A stretch of DNA of 64,000 bases from Tumebacillus avium (GTDB lineage Bacteria; Bacillota; Bacilli; Tumebacillales; Tumebacillaceae): positions 3,650,001 to 3,714,000 of the forward strand of contig NZ_CP021434.1 of the NCBI RefSeq assembly GCF_002162355.1, read 5' to 3'. Shown here in pieces: positions 18,556-26,237 of this stretch. A model generated the notes under the pieces. It was not told where the DNA came from. It was given only the letters and a program-made list of their open reading frames with translations, and did no database searches. Each line of letters starts with the position of its first letter. The stretch's first letter is position 1. Both the position numbers and the translations under genes were made by a program.

Positions 18556-19105
18556 CCTGCGACGAAAGCACCATGCCAAGCACGCCGGTCAGGTCTTCGT
18601 CGCCGTGAGCGATGACCGGGGGATAGAGATAGGCGCGGTTGCTGGCGTCGATTTGATACAGACGTATATGAACGGGGAGGTCCACGCCGAGGTGGTGGAA
18701 GGCCTCCATGTAATGGACAATCTGTTCGATCAGCTGAACTTCCGTCAGGTCGGAGGAGTCTACTGCTTCAATATAGCCATCTTGAAAGAACTGGGTGTAA
18801 GAGATGATCGAGCGGGTATTGGGTACCTTGACAAAAGATGTCATGCTGTACGTTTCGTTCTCCGTCAGGTAGTCCTGTACGGCAAGCGGAGCCAACGGGC
18901 GGATGTCGTACTCCTTCGGGTCGACAAACGCGCTTTCCGGGAACATGTGCAGCACAAGCCGCGCCGTGCCCACAGGCAGATCAAAGCCGGTGCGTCCTTC
19001 TAAGACGCTGTGCAGACGGGAGATCGATTCATCGTGAATGACCTCGTAAAGCGGTGGGTGATACTCATACGACAGTTGCTCAAGTTGGCGAGTCAAATTT
19101 TCCAC
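18536..19105 (-). CDS. Conserved hypothetical protein, about 189 residues
   Basis: I do not recognise the family. The protein is acidic and soluble with no signal peptide: ENLTRQLEQLSYEYHPPLYE at the start, FDLPVGTARLVLHMFPESAF near residue 40, then QLIEQIVHYMEAFHHLGVDL and LPVHIRLYQIDASNRAYLYP, ending near LTGVLGMVLSSQE. A GTG at 19105 is favoured over the ATG at 19114, because GAGAGGAG abuts the ATG directly but stands 9 bases from the GTG. The N-terminal half faintly recalls the nucleic-acid-binding AlbA_2-type proteins, but not enough to assign. It stands alone, leftward, between the cyclase-like gene and the regulator array. Confidence 0.65.
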   Translation of the reverse strand: MENLTRQLEQLSYEYHPPLYEVIHDESISRLHSVLEGRTGFDLPVGTARLVLHMFPESAFVDPKEYDIRPLAPLAVQDYLTENETYSMTSFVKVPNTRSIISYTQFFQDGYIEAVDSSDLTEVQLIEQIVHYMEAFHHLGVDLPVHIRLYQIDASNRAYLYPPVIAHGDEDLTGVLGMVLSSQEKEPLE

Positions 19106-19368
19106 TAGCAGCATCTCCTCTCAGAATGAGGGTGGGAAATTACCACCTAATCATATCACAATTACTTTCGATATAAAACGGTTTGAAACGTAGTTGTGTC
19201 TATGATATTAATTCGATATAGTACTGAATTTTCTGCCTAGGTATTAGGCATTATTCGACAAAATAACCTATGCTAAAAGTTGGACATTGATTATAATTTT
19301 CCTAAGAGCTCAAAGGGAGTGCCGACACCTTTCAAGACGAGATTCCTTTGTGGAGAGAACTGCCAAAT

Positions 19369-19640
19369 GGTCGCCTGGGTGTATTTTTGGAAAGAGAGAT
19401 TTCCAAGCGGCAGAGTCTTTGATTCGTACGGCACTGCGGACTGAATCTGTTGACCAGCTTCTGGATATCAAAGCAAGTTATGAAGAAAGTGTTGCAATGG
19501 AACTGAGTTATCCAAAACAAGCCAGATACCATGCGTATCGATATCTTTCACTCACCTACAAGCAAGAGAAGTTCTTAAGTGGCGCATTTCGACGAAGAGA
19601 TTCCCGCTTGATAGAATTTTTAGCCTACTTAGGGAAATGA
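19369..19640 (+). pseudogene. Broken helix-turn-helix/TPR regulator, remnant 1
   Basis: DNA from 19369 matches the intact paralogue at 21286-22458 in two pieces. A short stretch (tcgcctgggtgtatttttgg) jumps directly to the 3' part coding FQAAESLIRTALRTES, removing roughly 470 bases. A second, 39-base in-frame loss lies between CAAGT direct repeats. The first piece is out of frame with the second. The end, which in the paralogue codes a KRFPLD-type tail, is frameshifted as well. No helix-turn-helix domain remains, so this is a deletion remnant and not a small gene. Confidence 0.8.
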
Positions 19641-19650
19641 GGGTTCAATG

Positions 19651-20820
19651 ATGAGTCATTTGATTGCCCCCGAGAGAACGGTTGCCGACGGGATCCCGCT
19701 ATGGCTGCGGATTCGCGAGATCATGAAAGAGCAGGGCAGTTCCTACAGCCTGACCGCCATAGCCGGGCGACTTGGGATCAGCCGGGAGACGCTGCGGAAG
19801 ATGCTGAACGGGGAACGGGAGATCTACAGTTTTGAGCTGGAAAAACTTTCGAAGGATCTGAAAGTGTCGATCTCGCGGCTCTTGCAGGAAGATCTCATCG
19901 TTCCAGAAAGCATTACCATCCTTTGCGGTCAATGCCGCTGGAATGATGCGCTGAAAGTGGCCCGACGGTGGCAGGATGTTGCGATGGGTCTGTCAGAACG
20001 TGCCAATGCGCTGAATAAGTTTGGACTTATTTACCTCTGGAGGAAGGACTATGATGAAGCCAGACGTTATTTTGAGGAAATGCTGCTTCTGGCGCAAGAG
20101 ATCAACGCGAAATATGACCATGATTGCCTGCTGCGAAGAACCTTACGGAACCTCTTGAGCACGTGCGCAGATATGAAGGAAACGGAGCGGGCATCTGAAA
20201 TTATTGAAATTGCTGAACCTTATTTCCAGGCGTGTCCGGTGGAGATGGGGCTTCTCTATTATTCAAAAGCCAAGATCAATAAGGTGATGCTGCAGCCTGC
20301 GGAAGCCAAACTAAATCTCTACAAAAGTTTGGAGCTGTACTCGCAAGGTACAACTCACGATACGACAGGACGAGGGTATATCGCCGTCGCCACCGCTGAA
20401 TTTGCTGACCGCAATTATGCGAAAGCCAAGGAGTTGTTGGAAAGCGCGATCTCTGTGGCGGAATCCGATACGGTCAAGCTGACTGCACGGTCGCAACTTG
20501 CGAAAACGCTGTTCAAACTGGGCGAGTACGCCCTGGCGGAGGCGCTGATACATACCACGCTCGCGATGGAGGCGATTGCACGGGACCCGGATTGCGAAGC
20601 CAAACTGCTCATTTTGCGAACCCGGATCACCCGGGATGCCCGCTATGCGGAGCAAGCCGCGGTCAATCTGTCCTATTCGATCGTTGTCCGCTTTCTTGCC
20701 TATCGTTATCTCTCCATCCAGTACAAGCAGGAGCGATTTCAGCGCGGCGAATTGAAACGTCCAGAAAAGAGCAAAGGGCGTCTGACGAAGCGGCGCTTGC
20801 CGCTCGATACAAATTTTTAA
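19651..20820 (+). CDS. Helix-turn-helix/TPR transcriptional regulator (RRNPP-like), copy 1
   Basis: 389 residues. The ATG at 19651 is preferred over the one at 19648 because it gives 7 bases to GAGGG and aligns with the paralogues (MSQLLAP/MSQLTAP). Residues about 15-70 form a DNA-binding domain (SLTAIAGRLGISRETLRKML, then NGEREIYSFELEKLSKDLKV). The rest is helical TPR-like repeats, e.g. RADARxYF-type pairs (DEARRYFEEMLLLAQEINAK) and FADRNYAKAKELLESAISVA. This is the layout of RRNPP-family peptide-sensing regulators (Rap/Rgg/PlcR/AimR type), where the TPR domain binds a small peptide. No cognate secreted pre-peptide gene was found directly downstream. The protein ends in a conserved tail (KGRLTKRRLPLDTNF) shared with its paralogues. 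Confidence 0.75.
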   Translation: MSHLIAPERTVADGIPLWLRIREIMKEQGSSYSLTAIAGRLGISRETLRKMLNGEREIYSFELEKLSKDLKVSISRLLQEDLIVPESITILCGQCRWNDALKVARRWQDVAMGLSERANALNKFGLIYLWRKDYDEARRYFEEMLLLAQEINAKYDHDCLLRRTLRNLLSTCADMKETERASEIIEIAEPYFQACPVEMGLLYYSKAKINKVMLQPAEAKLNLYKSLELYSQGTTHDTTGRGYIAVATAEFADRNYAKAKELLESAISVAESDTVKLTARSQLAKTLFKLGEYALAEALIHTTLAMEAIARDPDCEAKLLILRTRITRDARYAEQAAVNLSYSIVVRFLAYRYLSIQYKQERFQRGELKRPEKSKGRLTKRRLPLDTNF

Positions 20821-20978
20821 GCCGAATAACTCTTGCGGGGACAGCGATTGTGCGCAGATTCAGAAAGCGATCAAGTATGCCGAACTTTCAAGTCAATACT
20901 ACCAAGAGTCAGGACGTGTGCAAGTAAAGTACAGTGCGGAGGTACGCCTATCCGCTTATCACTGTCTGAATATTTACG

Positions 20979-21275
20979 TTGGCCCCTGCCCACACCTTCA
21001 CGATGGCGGCGCGCATCGGGATCAGCCGGGAAACGCTGCGTGTGATGGTAAACGGGGAACGGGAGATCTATTGGTTTGAGCTGGAGAAGAATGCGCTGGA
21101 TTTGAAAGTTCCGGTCAAGCGTCTCTTGATGGAAGACTTGGAGGAGCGCGAGAGTCGGGATCTGATCGTACGGCACGTCGCCTATTCCTTGCCGACACAG
21201 CACAGCAAGCCGAATCAGCAAAAATCAAAGGGACGCTTGCCATAGCGGCGATTCCCGCTTCATCTGAATTTTTAA
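20979..21275 (+). pseudogene. Broken helix-turn-helix/TPR regulator, remnant 2
   Basis: The sequence retains the DNA-binding segment (RIGISRETLRVMVNGEREIY, then FELEKNALDLKVPVKRLL) and then jumps to the C-terminal tail of the family (KSKGRLP, an in-frame TAG at 21243, then RRFPLHLNF and a stop at 21275). The whole TPR region is missing. As a protein up to the TAG it would be a bare helix-turn-helix of about 88 residues. That could still bind DNA, so it may be a relic or a truncated competitor. Confidence 0.75.
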
Positions 21276-21285
21276 GGAGATCATC

Positions 21286-22458
21286 ATGAGCCAACTCACA
21301 GCACCAACCCATACGGTAGTTGATAACATTCCGCTCTGGCTGCGGATTCGGGAGATCATGAAAGAGCAGGGCAGTTCTTACAGCCTGACCGCAATGGCCG
21401 GACGGCTGGGGATGAGCCGGGAAACGCTGCGCCTGATGTTGAGCGGGGAGCGCGAGATCTACAGCTTTGAGCTGGAGAAAATTACACAAGACCTGAAGAT
21501 TCCGCTTGCACGGCTGTTACAGGAAGACATCGTTGAACTAAAACCGGCGTATGCGATACTGATCGATCAAGGCCGATTAGAGGAGGCGATGGAACTGGCC
21601 AAGTACCGGGAATCGATTGCCATCGGACTCTCGGAAAAGGTATTCAGTTCCGCTTCGGTCGCCTGGGTGTATTTTTGGAAAGAAGAGATGGATACTGCCA
21701 AGGGGATCATCCATGAAGCATTGGCAGCGGCGGAAGAGGTCAATAAGAAATATGCCTTCCAGGGAGTGCTCACTCGTGTCTTTGTTGTTTTTTTGAATAT
21801 CTACACGCATACGGAAGAGCTGGATAAAGTACTGGGGATCGTCGAGAGATTGAAGCCTCTTTTGCATTCTGACCCGATTAATATGGGGGTGCTATATGTA
21901 GCGCTTGCCAAAATGAAGTACGCGTCCTTCGAAAATGCAGAAGCCAAGATGTATATGTATAAATGCCTTGAGCTTTTTATTGAATGCGCGAACCGCGACC
22001 GGATTGGGCGTGCGTACATCAATACTGCGATTGCGGAATATGCGGATCGGAATTATGAGCAAGCAAAAGAACTTTTAGAGACAGGAAAAGAGTACTGGGA
22101 GAATGACAAAGTGCGCCTGCTCGGGCTGAAGGAATTGGCAAAAACGCACCTTAAGCTGCGCGAGTTCCAAGCGGCAGAGTCTCTGATTCGCACGGCACTG
22201 CGGACGGAATCATTTGAGCAGCTGATGGATATCAAAGCAAGTCTGATCATATTGTTGTCGAGAGCTGCGGGAAGTACAAGTTATGCGGAAAGTGTTGCGA
22301 TGAATCTGCGTTACCCGAAACAAGCCAGGTATCATGCGTATCGGCATCTTACACTCGTCAACAAGCAAGAGAAATTCTTAAGACGCGGGAAGAGTGCACA
22401 GGGAAAATCGCAAGGGCGTATTCCGACCAAGAGATTTCCTCTCGATAAGAATTTTTAA
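21286..22458 (+). CDS. Helix-turn-helix/TPR transcriptional regulator (RRNPP-like), copy 2
   Basis: 390 residues from an ATG 7 bases after AAGGAG. The first 70 residues are nearly the same as copy 1 (IREIMKEQGSSYSLTAMAGR, then LGMSRETLRLMLSGEREIYS), while the TPR part has drifted much more. That pattern suggests a common DNA target with different ligand specificity. TPR-like pairs include EYADRNYEQAKELLETGKEY and LKLREFQAAESLIRTALRTE. The C-terminal tail is QGRIPTKRFPLDKNF. It is the closest intact relative of remnant 1. The start lies 10 bases after the end of remnant 2, so the array was built by tandem duplication. Confidence 0.75.
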   Translation: MSQLTAPTHTVVDNIPLWLRIREIMKEQGSSYSLTAMAGRLGMSRETLRLMLSGEREIYSFELEKITQDLKIPLARLLQEDIVELKPAYAILIDQGRLEEAMELAKYRESIAIGLSEKVFSSASVAWVYFWKEEMDTAKGIIHEALAAAEEVNKKYAFQGVLTRVFVVFLNIYTHTEELDKVLGIVERLKPLLHSDPINMGVLYVALAKMKYASFENAEAKMYMYKCLELFIECANRDRIGRAYINTAIAEYADRNYEQAKELLETGKEYWENDKVRLLGLKELAKTHLKLREFQAAESLIRTALRTESFEQLMDIKASLIILLSRAAGSTSYAESVAMNLRYPKQARYHAYRHLTLVNKQEKFLRRGKSAQGKSQGRIPTKRFPLDKNF

Positions 22459-22469
22459 CCCGCTCAGCG

Positions 22470-22756
22470 AAATGTGAGGGTTAACCCGCCAAGCGTTAAA
22501 CAATGTTCTAGTGGCGCAGCATCCAGCATTAAAAGCCAAACTGTTTATCTTGCTGACAAGAATCACGCGAGACACTCGTTACGCCGAAAAAGTTGCGGCC
22601 AGCCTTTGTTACCCGCAAAAAGTGAGATACTTGGCATATCGTGATCTTGTCATCTTGTACAAGCAGGACCGGGTTAAGCGTGGGGAGCTGCGGTCCTCAT
22701 CAAAATCAAAAGGGCGGCTGACAAAACGGCGCTTTCCGCTCGATACTTATTTTTAA
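22470..22756 (+). pseudogene. Broken helix-turn-helix/TPR regulator, remnant 3
   Basis: A leader-like block (aatgtgagggtt, near 22471) matches the ribosome-binding region before copy 1 and remnant 4, but the N-terminal coding part is missing. From about 22511 the frame resumes with ALKAKLFILLTRITRDTRYA, related to the end of copy 1 (LLILRTRITRDARYA), and continues to the family tail KGRLTKRRFPLDTYF and a stop. Only the last 80 residues are kept. Confidence 0.75.
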
Positions 22757-22779
22757 ATAACGAAAGAGAGGCCGTGAAA

Positions 22780-23952
22780 ATGAGTCAATTGCTTGCCCCA
22801 GCCAAAACGGTTGCGGACGGAATCCCGCTTTGGCGAAGGATTCGCGAGTTGATGAAAGAGAAAGGCTCCCGCTACAGCATGTCTGCCGTCGCCGGTCGGC
22901 TTGAGATCAGCCGGGAGACGCTGCGGCTGATGCTGAATGGCGAGCGCGAGATTTATTGGTTTGAGCTGGAGAAGATCGCCGAGGATCTGAAGATGCCGAT
23001 GGCTCGAATCCTTCAGGAAGATGTCGCTGCACTCCATGCTGAAATCGCGACTCGAAAAAAAAGTCTGCAACAGTTGGATGTGGCGATGGAGTTCGCGAAA
23101 AAACGCTTCGATATGGCGCAAGGACTAACGGAGAAGGGGTACGCATTGCTTGACATCGGCTATCTGCATCTCTACCAAGAACAGTTTGCCGATGCAGAAC
23201 GGGTGTATCTAGCCGCCTATGAAGTGATTCAGCAGATCGGGCAGGCTCCACAAGAAGACGATGAAATGGCTTTTCAGGCATTGGCACATCTTGCATGGGT
23301 CTATGTGTGGTCCAAACAACACCTCAAGGCGCTTGATTTTCTGGAACAGCATCGAACAATTCTTACGTCAACGCGGACGCGCCAAGCAAGTTATTTGAAT
23401 AGAAAGGGGCTGGTCAAACAGAGCTTGAATGAGCTCGCCGAGGCCAAACAGTTGTTGTACCAAGCGATGGAATTAGTGCGAGGTCTAGGGAGAGAGGAGT
23501 GGTTGGGGCGCGTCTGCATCAGTGCAGCGTACGTCGAGTATTTGGATTTGAACTATAGCAAAGCAAAAGATCTGTTGATTCAATCTTTGCTGCATCTGCA
23601 GACGGACACAATGCGACTGCTGGCGACCAAAGATCTGGTAAAAGTCTATCTGAAGCTGCACGAGCGTCAGGCCGCCGAGGCGCTGATTCGTCAGACTTTG
23701 CGCGAGGAACCGGTTAAGTCCAATCGGGAGATGGAAGCACGATTGCGAATCCTCTTGTCGCGCACTCTGGAGGTGCCCTTTCACGCGGAGGCTGTAGCCG
23801 GCAATTCGAAGTATCCGAAATACATGCGCTTGCTGGCCAGTCGCTTTCTGCGCATTTTCTATCGTCGTTGGTTCCTGCAGGGGCGAAGCAAACGGGTGAA
23901 AGCTGTCTATCAAATGCCGCGCAGAAGTTTCCCATACGACAAATTCTTTTAA
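22780..23952 (+). CDS. Helix-turn-helix/TPR transcriptional regulator (RRNPP-like), copy 3
   Basis: 390 residues. ATG 22780 is chosen over the GTG at 22774 by alignment with the paralogues (MSQLLAPAKTVADGIPLWRR). The DNA-binding domain (SMSAVAGRLEISRETLRLML, then NGEREIYWFELEKIAEDLKM) is conserved; the TPR region diverges (LTEKGYALLDIGYLHLYQEQ, then YLDLNYSKAKDLLIQSLLHL). The C-terminal tail differs in detail but keeps the shape (MPRRSFPYDKFF). It is probably a peptide-responsive or self-contained regulator like copies 1 and 2. Target unknown. Confidence 0.75.
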   Translation: MSQLLAPAKTVADGIPLWRRIRELMKEKGSRYSMSAVAGRLEISRETLRLMLNGEREIYWFELEKIAEDLKMPMARILQEDVAALHAEIATRKKSLQQLDVAMEFAKKRFDMAQGLTEKGYALLDIGYLHLYQEQFADAERVYLAAYEVIQQIGQAPQEDDEMAFQALAHLAWVYVWSKQHLKALDFLEQHRTILTSTRTRQASYLNRKGLVKQSLNELAEAKQLLYQAMELVRGLGREEWLGRVCISAAYVEYLDLNYSKAKDLLIQSLLHLQTDTMRLLATKDLVKVYLKLHERQAAEALIRQTLREEPVKSNREMEARLRILLSRTLEVPFHAEAVAGNSKYPKYMRLLASRFLRIFYRRWFLQGRSKRVKAVYQMPRRSFPYDKFF

Positions 23953-23980
23953 GAGCAGATCGAATGCGAGGGTTCATCGA

Positions 23981-24035
23981 TGAGTCAATTGCTTGCCCCC
24001 GCGCAAACGGTAGTGGACGGGACCCCCTCTGGTGA
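23981..24035 (+). pseudogene. Broken helix-turn-helix/TPR regulator, remnant 4 (5' end only)
   Basis: After the family leader (gcgagggttcatcg) the sequence codes MSQLLAPAQTVVDGTPS, matching the first 16-17 residues of copy 3, and then loses similarity. The frame continues to a stop with unrelated text. Only the translation start of a fourth full copy is left. Confidence 0.75.
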
Positions 24036-24110
24036 AGGGAATTGTCAGATAACTTCTGCCGTTTTTTTTTCCTGCAACCACATGGTCTGTAAATATATCA
24101 AAGGTTGGTA

Positions 24111-24138
24111 GTTTCTTGTTACAATGTGTTCAAGAAAC
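24111..24138 (+). promoter_or_regulatory. Extended -10 promoter inside an 8-bp inverted repeat (probable operator)
   Basis: GTTTCTTG (24111-24118) and CAAGAAAC (24131-24138) are a perfect inverted repeat with a 12-base spacer. Inside it lies TGTTACAAT (24117-24125), an extended -10 element. The next gene starts at 24162 and codes an XRE-type regulator, so autoregulation by binding over its own promoter is the simple reading. No clear -35 box was seen. Confidence 0.55.
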
Positions 24139-24161
24139 ACATCGCAAGGAGGTACCAACTG

Positions 24162-25427
24162 ATGATGACAACTTTAGGACAACGCATTCGTGAGTTGAGA
24201 GTCAAAAAAGGACAGACGCAGATTGGGTTGGCTGACGGGATTTGCACACCAAGCATGATTTCGCAGATTGAAGCGGATCGCACGACACCTTCGTATAAGA
24301 TATTGTTTGGCATCGCGGAGAAGCTGGGCGTGCCGCTCGACTTCCTGCTCAAAGACATCGAGCTGGATCTGGCCGACATCACCAAATACAAGATGGCCAA
24401 AGGCCTCGTCCGGGCGAAAGAATATGCGCTGGCGATCAACCAGCTGCAAGAGCTGCTCGACAGCACTGACCAGCAGATTCCGAAGATGGATGTGCAAGTC
24501 GAACTTGCTTTCTGCCTGCTGGAAGTCGGACGCGGACCGGAAGCGATGGCCTTCCTGCATGAAGTGCAGGGCTTGGCGATTCTGCGCCAGGACGGGGAGC
24601 TGCTGGCCAAAGTTTTTCTCCATTTGGGGTTGGATGCGCTAAAGAAGAGCGAATATTCAATCTCCTTGTATCACACTGAGCGCGCTCATGGAGAACTGCT
24701 GAAGATCGAGCTGCCCGACCCGGCGCTGCAAGCGAAGGTATGGGTGCAACTGGCGGAGATTCAGGAGCGAATGGGCCAGGTGAGCAAGGCGGCAGCAAGC
24801 TGGGAAGCGGCTTTGCAACTGGTGGAAGACACGGAACGCGGCAAGACGATGCTGAAGCTGGCCGACGCGTTTTACCGCCAGAAGAACTTCCTGAAAGCGG
24901 ATGAGTACGCGACGAAAGCGGCGATTTTGCTGGAGGAGGAAGAGAACGCGCGCCAGAATCAGGACTGGAAGCGCAAAGCGCTGCTGCTCAAGCGTGAAGC
25001 CGACTGGCAAGCGTCCGTACAGCAACTGCTGGAATTGAGCGCGACGTGTGAAGGGGTGAAGGCCGGAGAGATTTTTGCCGACATCGCGGCGATCCTGTTG
25101 GAGCACGGCGAGACGGAGGAAGCGATGGCTTATGCGGAGCGGGCGCGGATGATCCTGCCCGAGCTGCACCCGGTGATGGGCAAGGTGCACCAGCTGTTTG
25201 CTTTGAGCTACTTCCAGCGCGAGCAGGAGCAAAAAGGGCAGTCCCATCTCGACCGCGCCCTCGCCTTGTTCGAAAAGCACGGCATGACCACGGAGCTGGA
25301 AGACGGCACCCGCAAGCTCTGCCGTCTGCTCAACGCCCAAGGCAAACACGAAGCGGCCGCCCGCCGCTGGGAGCAGCTCCACGACTACCTGATGGGCAGC
25401 CTGCAAAAGCGCGGCATCGCGCTCTAA
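24162..25427 (+). CDS. XRE-family regulator with TPR domain
   Basis: 421 residues from the ATG at 24162, 8 bases after AAGGAGG; the frame is open further upstream, but that part covers the promoter. Residues about 5-60 are a classical XRE helix-turn-helix (LGQRIRELRVKKGQTQIGLA, then CTPSMISQIEADRTTPSYKI). The remainder is TPR-like (LLKDIELDLADITKYKMAKG, then VWVQLAEIQERMGQVSKAAA, then AMAYAERARMILPELHPVMG). It differs from the three upstream paralogues, which use a different DNA-binding segment and have the KRFPLD-type tail. It resembles the wider group of HTH/TPR proteins such as those controlling sporulation, competence or secondary metabolism in Bacillota. The inverted repeat over its promoter suggests it represses itself. 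Confidence 0.85.
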   Translation: MMTTLGQRIRELRVKKGQTQIGLADGICTPSMISQIEADRTTPSYKILFGIAEKLGVPLDFLLKDIELDLADITKYKMAKGLVRAKEYALAINQLQELLDSTDQQIPKMDVQVELAFCLLEVGRGPEAMAFLHEVQGLAILRQDGELLAKVFLHLGLDALKKSEYSISLYHTERAHGELLKIELPDPALQAKVWVQLAEIQERMGQVSKAAASWEAALQLVEDTERGKTMLKLADAFYRQKNFLKADEYATKAAILLEEEENARQNQDWKRKALLLKREADWQASVQQLLELSATCEGVKAGEIFADIAAILLEHGETEEAMAYAERARMILPELHPVMGKVHQLFALSYFQREQEQKGQSHLDRALALFEKHGMTTELEDGTRKLCRLLNAQGKHEAAARRWEQLHDYLMGSLQKRGIAL

Positions 25428-25529
25428 CAACACCTTTCAAGCAAGTCAAAACCAAAGCTGGCACCCTGCCTCATGACCTGTGTGCCAACGCTGCATGACA
25501 TGTGCTGTACACCGCATTTGCGGCAACGC

Positions 25530-25566
25530 AAAAGAGAGTATCCCGCTGAAAGGGATACTCTCTTTT
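25530..25566. terminator. Bidirectional intrinsic terminator
   Basis: AAAAGAGAGTATCCC pairs with GGGATACTCTCTTTT (15-bp stem, 7-base loop). It lies between the rightward XRE regulator and the leftward kinase and can end both transcripts. Confidence 0.95.
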
Positions 25567-25577
25567 TGTGCCTGTTT

Positions 25578-26201
25578 TTAGTTCGACGCCGGGGTGACCG
25601 GCTTCCAGTCCGGGATGTGGGTTTCGCAGAGGCGGCGGGCTTCGGCGATCACCTGCTCCGGCGTTTTGCCGGTGGTGTTCAGCTCGATGAAGCTGCCGTC
25701 CCAGCTCATCACTTCGCGCAGAGCCGCTTCGAAGTTCAGCGTGTATTCCAGCGAATTGACGACCCGCATATCGGTTGCCTTCAGCTCATGGACGCGGGCG
25801 AGCAGGCGGCTCCTCAGTTCTTCATGGTCGGCTGTCAGCAAAATCGACAGCTGCGGCGTCAGCATGCGCTTGCGAATCGGCAGGAACGCTTCTTTGACCA
25901 CAGACAGCGGGGTGCCGGTGTTCAGCGAGTAGATCGCCATGTAGGTCGCAAAGTAGCGGTGGCAGATCACCGGTCCCAGCTCCAGCGATTTCTGCACTTT
26001 GCCCGACGTGTAGACACACGAAGCAAAGTAATAGAGCAGGCGGGAGTCATCATCCGCATCCTCATCGACAAAATCGCGGAAGTCGCGCCACTCCGGCGAC
26101 ATCCCTTTATAAAAGGCAGCGCTCTGCTCAGCTTCGAGCGCTGCACAGACTGTGCTTTTCCCGGTGCCGTCGACACCTTCAATCACCAAAAACGGATTCA
26201 C
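25578..26201 (-). CDS. Thymidylate-kinase-like P-loop kinase
   Basis: 207 residues from a GTG at 26201 with AAAGGAG 9 bases upstream. The N-terminus has the dTMP-kinase-type P-loop: FLVIEGVDGTGKSTVCAALE (Walker A at about 9-17). A later ICHRYFATYMAIYSLNT occupies the place of the DRY/R motif, but with His in place of Asp, so the true substrate may not be dTMP. LLTADHEELRSRL resembles the region before the lid. It is the second gene of a leftward pair behind the PEP-mutase-like gene (36-base gap) and is divergent from the peptide locus. A housekeeping dTMP kinase normally sits near DNA-replication genes, so this is more likely a specialised kinase acting on a small molecule or peptide; that is an inference. 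Confidence 0.7.
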   Translation of the reverse strand: MNPFLVIEGVDGTGKSTVCAALEAEQSAAFYKGMSPEWRDFRDFVDEDADDDSRLLYYFASCVYTSGKVQKSLELGPVICHRYFATYMAIYSLNTGTPLSVVKEAFLPIRKRMLTPQLSILLTADHEELRSRLLARVHELKATDMRVVNSLEYTLNFEAALREVMSWDGSFIELNTTGKTPEQVIAEARRLCETHIPDWKPVTPASN

Positions 26202-26237
26202 ATTCCCGCACTCCTTTCAGTAATTCGTGCTGTTCAA

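Noticed and set aside
20821-20978. Phr-like secreted pre-peptide gene downstream of regulator copy 1
   Set aside because: The gap and the short frames in it show no signal peptide and no ribosome binding site of normal quality.
25578-26201. Housekeeping thymidylate kinase
   Set aside because: It lacks the usual DRY Asp, lies in an operon with a PEP-mutase-like gene and has no replication genes beside it; only the fold is certain.
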